Below are positions 16,780-26,200 of a stretch of DNA of 64,000 nucleotides, piece after piece. Numbering within the stretch: the stretch's first letter is position 1; every line of letters begins with the position of its first letter. The position numbers and the translations under genes are program-made. The notes under the pieces are model-generated. The model was not told the origin of the DNA and made no database searches. It saw only the letters and a program-made list of their open reading frames with translations. Location: assembly GCA_015060535.1 (NCBI GenBank), contig SUYH01000008.1:1-64000 (forward strand), written 5' to 3'. The stretch comes from Prevotella sp. Its GTDB lineage: Bacteria > Bacteroidota > Bacteroidia > Bacteroidales > Bacteroidaceae.

Positions 16780-17376
16780 ATGCCCCAGATACTATCAAAG
16801 GAGATACGGAATCGCATCGTTTCAGGTGGTGAAAATAAGATGTACACCATTAGCGATTTTGCCGACTTGAACAACGACTCGTTGGTTACGAGAGTGTTAT
16901 CAAGGTTGGAAGAGGAAGGTATGCTAGTACGATTAACTCAAGGGCTTTACCTCTACCCCAAGCAGACTCGTTTTGGCATTGTTAAGCCTACCCCGTATGA
17001 AATTGCCAAGGCTGTAGCGGGAAAAGACCATGCGAAGGTGATTCCTTCTGGCGCAATGGCACTGAACGAATTGGGCTTGTCTACCCAGATTCCAACCAAT
17101 GCTGTTTTTATTACTAATGGTACACCGCGTACAATTAAGGTTGGAAATCAAACCATCACTCTGAAGCGGGCCGTACCAAAGATGTTCTCATTCCAAAGTA
17201 CCTTGTTTCCTTTAGCCATTACAGCCATGAGGGATCTTGGAGCTGCGAATGTAGATGATACTATGGCAACTCGGATTATAGAGATATTATCAAAAGATGA
17301 CAAAGAGGCAATCAAAGCTGACTTTCTAAAAGCACCAGCTTGGATTAGAAAGAAACTGGCTCCTCTGTATTCATAA
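16780..17376 (+). CDS. abiEi: AbiEi-type antitoxin / DUF6088 regulator
   Basis: 198 aa from the ATG at 16780 (MPQILSKEIRNRIV). An upstream in-frame ATG at 16696 lies between the operator repeats and is unlikely to be used. The N-terminal winged helix (LVTRVLSRLEEEGMLVRLTQ, then GLYLYPKQ) and the following domain (VIPSGAMALNELGLSTQIP) match AbiEi antitoxins. It is the antitoxin and transcriptional repressor of a type IV toxin-antitoxin pair. The toxin gene follows after 19 bp. The DUF6088/AbiEi family is common in Bacteroidetes defence islands. Confidence is high. Confidence 0.9.
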   Translation: MPQILSKEIRNRIVSGGENKMYTISDFADLNNDSLVTRVLSRLEEEGMLVRLTQGLYLYPKQTRFGIVKPTPYEIAKAVAGKDHAKVIPSGAMALNELGLSTQIPTNAVFITNGTPRTIKVGNQTITLKRAVPKMFSFQSTLFPLAITAMRDLGAANVDDTMATRIIEILSKDDKEAIKADFLKAPAWIRKKLAPLYS

Positions 17377-17395
17377 TTATAATGAGGTATAAGGA

Positions 17396-18406
17396 ATGAA
17401 ACGACAGCAGTTATGGACAGACCTTGACATCAGTGAGCGTCAGGTAATACTTGAAAACGTCAGGGAGAAACGGAAGCTTGACGTTATCGCAATAGAAAAG
17501 GACTTTTGGGTCAGCATGGTCCTAAAAGCTCTATTCTCATTGCCTGCAGGAAAAAGCATTGTATTTAAAGGGGGAACGAGTCTGAGCAAGGGATGGAATC
17601 TTATTGACAGGTTCAGTGAAGATATAGATCTTGCGATCGATCGCGAGTTTTTCGGTTTTGCCAAAGACTTAGGCAAGAACCAACGCGACAAATTGCGCAA
17701 GACCTCGAAGAAGTATATCGAGGAAACACTTGCTCCAACTCTCGCAAATCAACTTGGTGAATTAGGGCTGGCAGACCAAATCAATGTTGTAGTCCCGCCT
17801 GTCAAGGAGTCAGATAAAGACCCGGTGGAACTCTTTATAGAATACAAATCCGTGCTTCCCTCCATCAATCCATATATCAATAAACGGGTGAAGTTGGAGA
17901 TAAGTTGTCGTTCCATGCGAGAGCCATTTAAGGAGATTCCCATGCGTTCGATGATTGCAGAGGAATATGCTAACGAGCCTTTCGCAGAAGCCCCATTCCT
18001 TGTTCCAACAGTATTACCGGGACGGACATTCTTGGAAAAGGCATTTCTTTTGCACGAGGAATTCAATCGCCCCAATGGTTGCACGCACTTAGAACGTCTG
18101 ACCAGGCATCTTTATGATATTGAGAAGATGATGGACAAGCCATTTGCAAAAGAGGCTATGAACGATAGCCAGCTCTATAATGATATCGTGGAGCATCGGA
18201 GTAAGTTTACTGCATGGAGTGGACTTGATTATAATAGTCATCAACCCTCAACGATTTCATTTGTTCCTCCATCAGAGGTTGAAGATAGTCTGCGGCGTGA
18301 CTATACCAGTATGCAGCAGAACTTCATATATGGCGATTCTCTACCTTACGATATGCTGATTGAGCGCATGAAGGAATTACAACAGCGATTCAGAGAACTA
18401 AAGTGA
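17396..18406 (+). CDS. abiEii: AbiEii/AbiGii-type nucleotidyltransferase toxin
   Basis: A 336-aa polymerase-beta-fold nucleotidyltransferase of the AbiEii family. The active-site motif GGTSLSKGW (residues 59-67) is followed by FSEDIDLA (73-80) with the catalytic acidic pair. Such toxins modify RNA or other targets with nucleotides and cause growth arrest or abortive infection unless held by the antitoxin. It is in operon with abiEi upstream (19-bp gap), and the small gene of the dpt cluster follows within about 25-60 bp. The same transcript may therefore run into the restriction genes. The length is normal for the family. Confidence 0.9.
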   Translation: MKRQQLWTDLDISERQVILENVREKRKLDVIAIEKDFWVSMVLKALFSLPAGKSIVFKGGTSLSKGWNLIDRFSEDIDLAIDREFFGFAKDLGKNQRDKLRKTSKKYIEETLAPTLANQLGELGLADQINVVVPPVKESDKDPVELFIEYKSVLPSINPYINKRVKLEISCRSMREPFKEIPMRSMIAEEYANEPFAEAPFLVPTVLPGRTFLEKAFLLHEEFNRPNGCTHLERLTRHLYDIEKMMDKPFAKEAMNDSQLYNDIVEHRSKFTAWSGLDYNSHQPSTISFVPPSEVEDSLRRDYTSMQQNFIYGDSLPYDMLIERMKELQQRFRELK

Positions 18407-18466
18407 AAGGACTAAAATATTAGTAAAAATATGCCAGTAAACAAGAATAAAAAAAGAAGATATATA

Positions 18467-18742
18467 ATGATTCAAAATATGCCAAAAGCAAGTATAACGA
18501 TTCCCGTTGGCGGAATGTATCAGGAATGGATGAGCCTGATTGACTTGGTGGAAGAAGATACTGCCAAGAAGTTGAACGAAATAGCTACCAAGGACGGTTG
18601 CCGTGAGGTTCAACCGAAGGATGCTCTGAATATGGGCTTCGAGGAATTGGTGAACTGGTCAAAGCCGGAAACCGATGTACTTGTGCTGGTAGGCGACGAC
18701 TATCTTGTTTGTCTGAACAAGGAAGAAATTAAAGCTGCATAA
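18467..18742 (+). CDS. small unknown protein linked to radical SAM and dpt genes
   Basis: 91 aa from the ATG at 18467 (MIQNMPKASITIPVGG); a longer start at 18431 would give 103 aa. The protein is soluble and acidic, with ASITIPVGGMYQEWMSLIDL and a C-terminal strand pair (TDVLVLVGDDYLVCLNKEE). It does not look like DndE, the small helical partner of Dnd modification systems. It ends 14 bp before the radical SAM gene, so the two are probably translated together and may interact, for example as a substrate or chaperone of the enzyme. I do not recognise the family. Confidence 0.65.
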   Translation: MIQNMPKASITIPVGGMYQEWMSLIDLVEEDTAKKLNEIATKDGCREVQPKDALNMGFEELVNWSKPETDVLVLVGDDYLVCLNKEEIKAA

Positions 18743-18756
18743 CAATATTCGTAGTT

Positions 18757-20181
18757 ATGAAAGCATTGAGAGTACCGCCAATGTATCGGTGTATTGGATT
18801 GGTTGACGCAGACCTACTTGACAATGGTTCGCGTCATCCAAATCTTGCATTGTTGAAGATTGCTGGTTTCCTCTCGGACAATGGTGTCATGTTTCAACTC
18901 ATTCTTGACTCGCAGGCAGATATTAGTCGATATGACAGAATCTATCTCTCAAAGGTTTTTACCTTTACCAAGGACCCCGAATTCTATACTAAGGCAAAAG
19001 GAACACCCGATGAGGCAAAGTTTGAGGTAGGCGGAACAGGCTTCTATGCCACCGTCAAAAGCATTAGGGAATTCTCAAAACTTCGAGAGGAGGATATGAC
19101 ACGGCTTGAGCGAGATGAGTATTTGAACTCGCTGGACAATCATTGTGGTGGACCGAAACTAAAGGGTATTGATATGGCTCGGCAAATGCCTTATTACCAC
19201 CTCTATGATACTTTTGTGGAACTGCAGGTAAAGAAAGGCTTTAAGCGTGAAAAGTACAAAGACTATCAGAAGTATAGTATAGGATTCCTTACTCGTGGGT
19301 GCAAACGCCATTGCGCTTTCTGCATCAATAAAAAAGAGAATACTATCCTCCCTTATTCGAAACTCGAATGGTTTTTGGATGATGAGCGAGATGAACGAGG
19401 TCGTCGAGTTCGCCCGTATATCTATTTGTGGGACGACAACTTCTTGGCATCTTCGCCCACCATTTGGAAACCGTTGTTGCAGCAATTGATTGATACCAAA
19501 CAGCCGTTCCAATTCCGTCAGGGATTGGACGAGCGAATGTTGGCCGAGAGCCCTTATGGTGAGGAGATGGCAGAAATGCTTTCCCATGCTCGCTATCATG
19601 GTGACTTTATTTTCGCTTTCGACAATTGGCGAGACAGAGATACAATAGAAAAGGCACTAAAAATTTGGAAGCGATACAATCCAAAGAAGGGTACTAAGTT
19701 CTATTTGTTCTGTGGATTCAGGTTGACGGAACACAGTCATGAACGGTTCTATAATGACATCTGGGAACTTTTCCAGCGCATCAGGATTCTTATGTCTTAT
19801 GGATGTGTAGGATATGTTATGAGGCATGAGGACTACCACAAATATGAATTATCTAATTTGTATATTCAGATTGCCCGATGGTGTAACCAACAACAGTTCT
19901 ACAAGAAAATGTCTTTTTGGGAATTTGCATATAGGAACCAGTCCTACTGGGAAGAGCATACATTACATATAACTGACAGACCTCATCTGAAATCCTTTGA
20001 TGAATTCCAAAGAGACTTAGATAATGGTTATTACGGCGATGGCAAAGACCAAGTTAAAATGTGTTTGCCTTTGTGCTCAGTTATGAAGACTCTGGATAAA
20101 TTTCCGCAGCACAGAGAAGAGTTGCTGGAAATGTTTAACTATAAGATGGAAAAATTATTAAATCCTCATTTGTGGGAATAA
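18757..20181 (+). CDS. radical SAM protein, dpt-island associated
   Basis: A 474-aa radical S-adenosylmethionine enzyme. The iron-sulfur motif CxxxCxxC is CKRHCAFC with cysteines at 182, 186 and 189. The N-terminal 110 residues look like the Rossmann-like B12-binding-type domain found in front of many radical SAM domains (PNLALLKIAGFLSDNG, then YDRIYLSKVFTFT), but no cobalamin DxHxxG motif is visible. Downstream, YIYLWDDNFLASSP and FRQGLDERML fit a TIM-barrel radical SAM core. The gene ends 6 bp before dptF. The substrate is unknown. The position suggests a nucleic-acid modification or a maturation step serving the restriction proteins, which is inference. Confidence 0.85.
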   Translation: MKALRVPPMYRCIGLVDADLLDNGSRHPNLALLKIAGFLSDNGVMFQLILDSQADISRYDRIYLSKVFTFTKDPEFYTKAKGTPDEAKFEVGGTGFYATVKSIREFSKLREEDMTRLERDEYLNSLDNHCGGPKLKGIDMARQMPYYHLYDTFVELQVKKGFKREKYKDYQKYSIGFLTRGCKRHCAFCINKKENTILPYSKLEWFLDDERDERGRRVRPYIYLWDDNFLASSPTIWKPLLQQLIDTKQPFQFRQGLDERMLAESPYGEEMAEMLSHARYHGDFIFAFDNWRDRDTIEKALKIWKRYNPKKGTKFYLFCGFRLTEHSHERFYNDIWELFQRIRILMSYGCVGYVMRHEDYHKYELSNLYIQIARWCNQQQFYKKMSFWEFAYRNQSYWEEHTLHITDRPHLKSFDEFQRDLDNGYYGDGKDQVKMCLPLCSVMKTLDKFPQHREELLEMFNYKMEKLLNPHLWE

Positions 20182-20187
20182 TTTATT

Positions 20188-21873
20188 ATGGCAGCAACAC
20201 GATTAAAAGAAGCATTTCTTCATCTAAGTCAACATTCGGTTGATTCCGTTCAGAACGGTATGGCATTTACCAACTGGGATGAATATATGCATGTTGATCG
20301 TCCCATCGAATCAAAATTAATGGAGAAGATGGACGAAATAGACAAGGCAGGAGGCGGTATTGTTCTATTAATTGGAAGTGCAGGTGATGGCAAATCTCAC
20401 CTCATCAGTCGTATTAAACAGATGTCTGATTGGGGAGATTCAAGTTTCTATAATGATGCTACTGCAAGTAGTTCTCCTAAGAAGACAGCCATAGATACAC
20501 TAAAGGTCGCTCTTGTGGATTTCAAAGATGCCAATCTATATAACACTAATAAGAAACTCGTTCTAGCAATAAACCTAGGTAAGCTCAATGCTCTCATTGA
20601 CGATAAAGAGTTTAGGTCAGATTATCATGAGATTGTTAATTCAACTTTGCCTATTTTTGATGATGATGACACGACTCCACCAATAAATACGGAAAGAGTA
20701 AAGGTCATCATGTTTACTGATGAGCAAATCTTCGAGTTCTTTGCTGATAGTTCGTCTGATATTCCTGTTGATTCTATTTTTTTATCCAAGATTATGGAGA
20801 AAGTTGTTGCAAAAACAGACGATAATCCTTTCTATGCCGCATATGCAACTGATATAACAAATGGAGCTAGTCCAAAAGATCCTATAATACTGAACTACGA
20901 GTTGCTTTGTATACCAGAAGTGCGAAATACCATTGTTCATACAATAATTGAAGCAATAGTAAGATACAAACTAATTATTACACCGAGAGAGTTTCTGGAT
21001 TTTCTCTATTCAATTATTGTTTATCCTCATTATGATGAATATATTGATGGACATAAGGAGAAAAAAGAATTCTTTGAGGCTTTGCTTCCGTCTCTTCTTT
21101 ACTGCGGTGGAGAGAATATGATTCAAAGAGCAATCTGCAAGCTCGATCCTTTAAAACAAAGCAGTACTGAACATGACAAACAGCTGTCTGTGTTGTTTAC
21201 TTCATATTCAATTCCTTCTTCATATTTTACCGAACAACAAGCTTCTGCACTTCCTGTTGATTTGCTTAAGCGCACAAATGAATTCTATGCAAATAATGGA
21301 AGAGATATTGAGAGAACAACAAAGTTTGTGTTTAGATTGAAGCATCTCCTTTCGTATCATACAGAAAGCGAGGTGTATAAATCATATCTTGTATTACTTA
21401 AAGGAGTCTTTAACAAAGATGTACACAAAATGCAAGAGATTTATAATGTTGTATCAAAGGCGATACCTCGTCACTATGGGTCATTCTATGAAAAGGGTAA
21501 TATGGTCCCACTCAACATACAAGGTGGTCGGTATCGGTTGTTTGGCAGTTTGCAACTTAAGCCAGAGCCTGTAAAATCGTATCATTCAGAATCATATAAA
21601 AATGAGTTCCTTCTGAGATTTGATATGGAATGGAAATTTCCTGACGAGTCCGTCCGATTAAGGATGGATTACCAACTGTATTCATATCTTAATGAATTAA
21701 ATAGAGGAAAGCTGGCGTTGTCTTATGAGAACGAAAAAGATCTGACATTCAGTAGATTCGTGAGAAGACTTGTTGAGAAGTGCAACTGTGAACAAGAAAT
21801 AACAGTTGTAAGGTCAGATACAGGCATTTTAGAGTTAAGTGAATCATCATTCGGAAATATTCAACTACAATGA
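20188..21873 (+). CDS. dptF: DNA phosphorothioation-dependent restriction protein DptF
   Basis: 561 aa. An N-terminal P-loop ATPase has Walker A GSAGDGKS (residues 63-70) in the sequence IVLLIGSAGDGKSHLI that is characteristic of DptF/DndF. It is followed by a long helical C-terminus. DptF, with DptG and DptH, forms the restriction complex that cleaves DNA lacking phosphorothioate marks in dnd-type systems. The gene overlaps dptG by 4 bp (ATGA). It is preceded by the radical SAM gene instead of the usual dndBCDE genes. Length and order are normal for the family. Confidence 0.88.
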   Translation: MAATRLKEAFLHLSQHSVDSVQNGMAFTNWDEYMHVDRPIESKLMEKMDEIDKAGGGIVLLIGSAGDGKSHLISRIKQMSDWGDSSFYNDATASSSPKKTAIDTLKVALVDFKDANLYNTNKKLVLAINLGKLNALIDDKEFRSDYHEIVNSTLPIFDDDDTTPPINTERVKVIMFTDEQIFEFFADSSSDIPVDSIFLSKIMEKVVAKTDDNPFYAAYATDITNGASPKDPIILNYELLCIPEVRNTIVHTIIEAIVRYKLIITPREFLDFLYSIIVYPHYDEYIDGHKEKKEFFEALLPSLLYCGGENMIQRAICKLDPLKQSSTEHDKQLSVLFTSYSIPSSYFTEQQASALPVDLLKRTNEFYANNGRDIERTTKFVFRLKHLLSYHTESEVYKSYLVLLKGVFNKDVHKMQEIYNVVSKAIPRHYGSFYEKGNMVPLNIQGGRYRLFGSLQLKPEPVKSYHSESYKNEFLLRFDMEWKFPDESVRLRMDYQLYSYLNELNRGKLALSYENEKDLTFSRFVRRLVEKCNCEQEITVVRSDTGILELSESSFGNIQLQ

Positions 21874-23291
21874 AAATCGATTTAGAAGCATATAACGAGC
21901 ATTATCACCAAGGTGGTAAGTTCATAGATAATTGGCAGGAGGGAATAAAGTTACTTCCCTTTAATTCCAATCCTGCTTCAGCGTACGACAAGAAGTGTGG
22001 TTTACATGGTACTACTGGAGAATTCTTCCGGCTGTGGGATAATGATGGAACAAAACCAATTGAGGATTTTGAGAAGTCTGCAGTAGAACCTGTTAAGGAA
22101 TATTTGGTCAACCAAAAGCAGATGCCTACTACGCAAGTTCCAGAATTTGTCCGAATGATGCGTGACATCATGTTTGTAAATGGAAATCTTAACATAACGG
22201 ATTCAGCATTTATAAAATATCTGCCATTAGTACCAAATGACGAACGAATCTCCATGAAGGACAGAAAGAAATACAATGATGGGCAAAGGAAACTAGCTAA
22301 TTACCTGTATTCTATGCTTTCTGATGAAATGCAGATTTCTGGTCATTCAAATACCCCGAATTTGTTCTCTAAGATTCTTCAGGAGGCATTAACACCATTT
22401 TGTGGATTCTCAGACGATTCGAAAGAACGTGATTACATAGTTCTTCCATACATAAAGAAATCATTTGAAGAAGACCTCTGTTGGATGCTCGAACAGGAGG
22501 AGTCTGTAAAAGTAAAATATCTCCACCTTTTGCTACACTTCTATGCATGTTATGCAGTAACACAGGCAATTGTTAGAATTACAGCAAAAGACAAACAGAG
22601 TGAAGATGAACCTGCTCCTTTTTACTTCATATTGAATTCTGAACGTGCATCCGTTAATCATGATGCTGTTGCTAGGGGATGGTCGTATCAAATACCGAAG
22701 TCTTCACTTGACAAATTATACGGAAAGTCACAAGCCCTTGACATTCTGAATAGCGTATTGGGAAGTAACGTAGGTTTCTACAACAACATTCGTAAAGTGC
22801 TGTATCAAACCGACTTTGAAGATAATCGTGAGTTATGTAATAAACTTTTGTCAAAATACCAAGAAGAGAAAAGAGAAGTTTTCAACAGACGGTCGAGTGA
22901 AAGTGGTTCAATTGAAGAAATAGAGATTGACGTACATTCATACGATGAATTCATTTCAACTTTGGAACTCCTCTGTACTGGCCTTCAATCTCCGAGTTAC
23001 ATATCTCGAATGAGGAAAAAGGTGATAGACTTATTGAGCGTAAGATTTTTACAGAGTCGTAGAGGTAATTTCGTCCTTGTTCTTGACAACGAAATGCTGA
23101 CATTCCTTGTGGCATTATTTACCAAGAGTAAAAAAACAAAATTAGAAAATCTATATAAACTATTCAACAAGTATGGCATCTATTTCAATAGAGGTAGTCG
23201 CCTTGCTATTGAAGAATATTTATTGAAGTTGAACCTTTTAGACAGGAAGAGTGATTCCGGTGAAGCACAATATGTTACAGTCATTTTATAA
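21870..23291 (+). CDS. dptG: DNA phosphorothioation-dependent restriction protein DptG
   Basis: 473 aa, soluble and largely helical. The assignment rests on position between clear dptF and dptH genes and on typical DptG length. There is no catalytic motif to cite. DptG is thought to be a structural or loader member of the DptFGH restriction complex. Its start overlaps dptF by 4 bp and its end overlaps dptH by about 20 bp, so the three genes are translationally coupled. Confidence 0.8.
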   Translation: MKIDLEAYNEHYHQGGKFIDNWQEGIKLLPFNSNPASAYDKKCGLHGTTGEFFRLWDNDGTKPIEDFEKSAVEPVKEYLVNQKQMPTTQVPEFVRMMRDIMFVNGNLNITDSAFIKYLPLVPNDERISMKDRKKYNDGQRKLANYLYSMLSDEMQISGHSNTPNLFSKILQEALTPFCGFSDDSKERDYIVLPYIKKSFEEDLCWMLEQEESVKVKYLHLLLHFYACYAVTQAIVRITAKDKQSEDEPAPFYFILNSERASVNHDAVARGWSYQIPKSSLDKLYGKSQALDILNSVLGSNVGFYNNIRKVLYQTDFEDNRELCNKLLSKYQEEKREVFNRRSSESGSIEEIEIDVHSYDEFISTLELLCTGLQSPSYISRMRKKVIDLLSVRFLQSRRGNFVLVLDNEMLTFLVALFTKSKKTKLENLYKLFNKYGIYFNRGSRLAIEEYLLKLNLLDRKSDSGEAQYVTVIL

Positions 23292-26200
23292 TTATATTGT
23301 AAATGAACTTCTGATTGGCTATTTCAAGAAACATCCATTACAGAAGGGAAGCCGATACTTCATGATTGTAGAAAACAAGAAGCATCGGAACGGGTTAATG
23401 CAAGCATTGAATAGTGCGTGTGATAATATTACCATCTCTGGAATTTACCAGAGCAATGACTCTTCTGTTGTGGAGGAGGCATATGAAACACATGAAATTA
23501 AGTTATCCACTGATTCTCCTTCAATTATCATTGGCTACGATAAAACATCAACTGAGGACTATCTTACAACAATAAGAAATTCAGTTGGAGTATCTGGTGG
23601 AAAATATGAGAATTATGGCGTTATTTATGTTCTGTCAGATAGTATTCTTTCGTCTATCATAACTGCCTGTCAAGATTTACAAGCAATAGGCGGCCCGCTT
23701 CATTCGAGCTATATCATACGTGACATTCATGAAAAAGCCGAGGATGTTATCTCAAAAGATCTAGAACGCAAGTATCTTGATAAGTATCTTAACAAAATTT
23801 CTGAGTATATTGCTGATGGAACATGTAACCTCTTTGACTTTAGTCATGCGCTTAACGTATTGTCTGATCAAACATTAAAGGGACATTACAATGAATTAGA
23901 CTTCTTTAATGACAAAGCTGTATATGATAGTACATTTAAACCGTCCGATACTGAAATTGAAAATCGCGTTGAAAAGAATCACGAAATCTATAGAAAGGTT
24001 AGTGATATTATGAATGAAGATGATGACACTGATAAGTTCAAACTATTACAGAAATTCGTTGATGAGAAACTATCCAAGAAAATTGTTTCTAGTCCAGATT
24101 CTTGGAAAAACATTGACTTCCAAGAGTTTCTCGATAGTATTGAAAGAAAAGCAGCTACAGCAAACTTAGAACTTTTGGGTGTAGAACTACCATCTGAGGG
24201 CTTGTTGACTTCTATAGTTGCATTCACAAAGGGAAATAAAAAGAGAAAGTCAACAACATATGTAGTAATCTGTGATCAAACAGATTCTGTAGGGCAACAA
24301 GTTAAAATAACTTTTAATAAGGAAATAAAGAAGGTAACATCGGAAGTTTGTCAAACCCAAGGACAAATCTTAAAGGTAACAGTAGGTGAAACTCTTATCA
24401 AACAGTCAATAGGGTTGAATGACAATCACCATGATTTCTTTATGATGAAGCTGCCATGCAATAGGAGTTTTTTCAAAGACGTAGAAGAATGCTTCTCAAT
24501 AAACAAAAAGGGTGAAATCGTTATCGTTGTACCAGATGAAGTTGATGTTTTGACATTTGGCAATGGTAATAATCTACTTTCCATTCCACTTGACAACAAG
24601 GTGGTTTGGACAAATAATGCCAAATTAGAAATTCCCGTTGTAGCTGATGATGAGAATGATCAGATTGATTTCTTTGTTGATTTTGATGGCAAGGAGGTTA
24701 AATTTATACTTAAACTGAATATTGCGAAGCCTGTTCCACCTGCGCGTCCAGGAACAATAGAAGAAGGAACATATGAAGGAGGAGAGGTTATCGTTGATGG
24801 AACTCCTCAGCCAGTTTATTCTTATTGGAAAAAGTATTTGGATTGGGAACTAGCGTTTATTAAGAACGGCTGTTCTTTTATTAACTATACATTTAATGGC
24901 TTGACTGGGAAGTATGAGCCAGAATACGTAGTTCTCGAACTACCTATTACAGTGCAAAATACTTTATCTCAGATATTTGCATATTTCAACAAACATAATA
25001 CAATTCCATCTCTTTGCAAGATGAATGATGAATTACGAGTTTTGTATGAAAACTATTGGAAAGCTATTGTTACTTCAATTAATAGCATCCCTAATAGTAG
25101 ATGCTTACTCAAAGAGGAATACTATCTGACGAAGTTAGGTATAGTATCTTCCTGGGAACGGTTGTATTTATCACCTTTCCACCCATTACTTGTTGCGTAC
25201 ACACTTGAATACGACAAGCAGTACGATGACAAGGAAGAATCTTCATTTGCCAAGAAACTCCTATCTCCTTTCTATCTTATCCCTTACATCTACTTTAATG
25301 ATTCGCCAAAACGTCCTTACACAGATAAGGAGATTGGAGAGATTCATAACTGGCTAAGTTATGAGTGTATAGGAAGCAAACCACAAGAACGCACGAATGA
25401 CATTACCACAAAGATGGTATGGACAAAAATGGAGGCTTTTATAAAGCACTTCAAGTATCTTTTTCAAGACAAAGATTGTCCTATTATTATCAGTACAATA
25501 GGTATTGCAGATGATACAAATGTAATCAAAGGTGTAGTTGAATTCATAAGGAAACAGTATTCAGATGGCGTCCAGAAAATAGAACTCCACGAATACGTTG
25601 ACAATCTTATGGAAGAAACATTCTTCGAGAAACTTAATCGTCTTGATTCAATTGACGCAATTACGCGTGAACTTGAATCCATAAATCTAAAATTGGAATC
25701 AAAGGGCGAATATACGAGTCAAGAAATAATACACCAGCTATTTACTCGTGTATCTTTCTACAAACATACGTTGGACCCTATTAATGGTCAGATTGGCTAT
25801 TCTCATATAGCATTCTATCAGATGGATACAGGAACAGAGTTTATAAGACAAGTTACATCTGAACTGCGTACAGAATTATCCTTCAATGGATTGATTTCTA
25901 TCCCATCTACCTATAATAAGATGGGTGCATATATAATTGGTTATGGGACTAGCGGTGTAAAGGAACAACCTGGTTATCTTTATCCTATGACAACAGCTCT
26001 GAATACTCTTTATGCTAATGAAGAGCATGAAGGCAGTAGCGTGTACAGTAATAACACATGTGTAGCTAAAAGATACAAATTCAGCAAGTCTGATTTGCTC
26101 CAATCAATTTATGAAAATGCCAACTGGGTAACATTTATCAACCCGGAAGTAGACATCAACTTCTTCTATAAGCAAAACCTTTATGTGGTTCACTATACCG

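Noticed and set aside
18467..18742. DndE as identity of the small gene before the radical SAM gene
   Set aside because: The sequence lacks DndE-like features and no dndB, dndC or dndD genes are adjacent.
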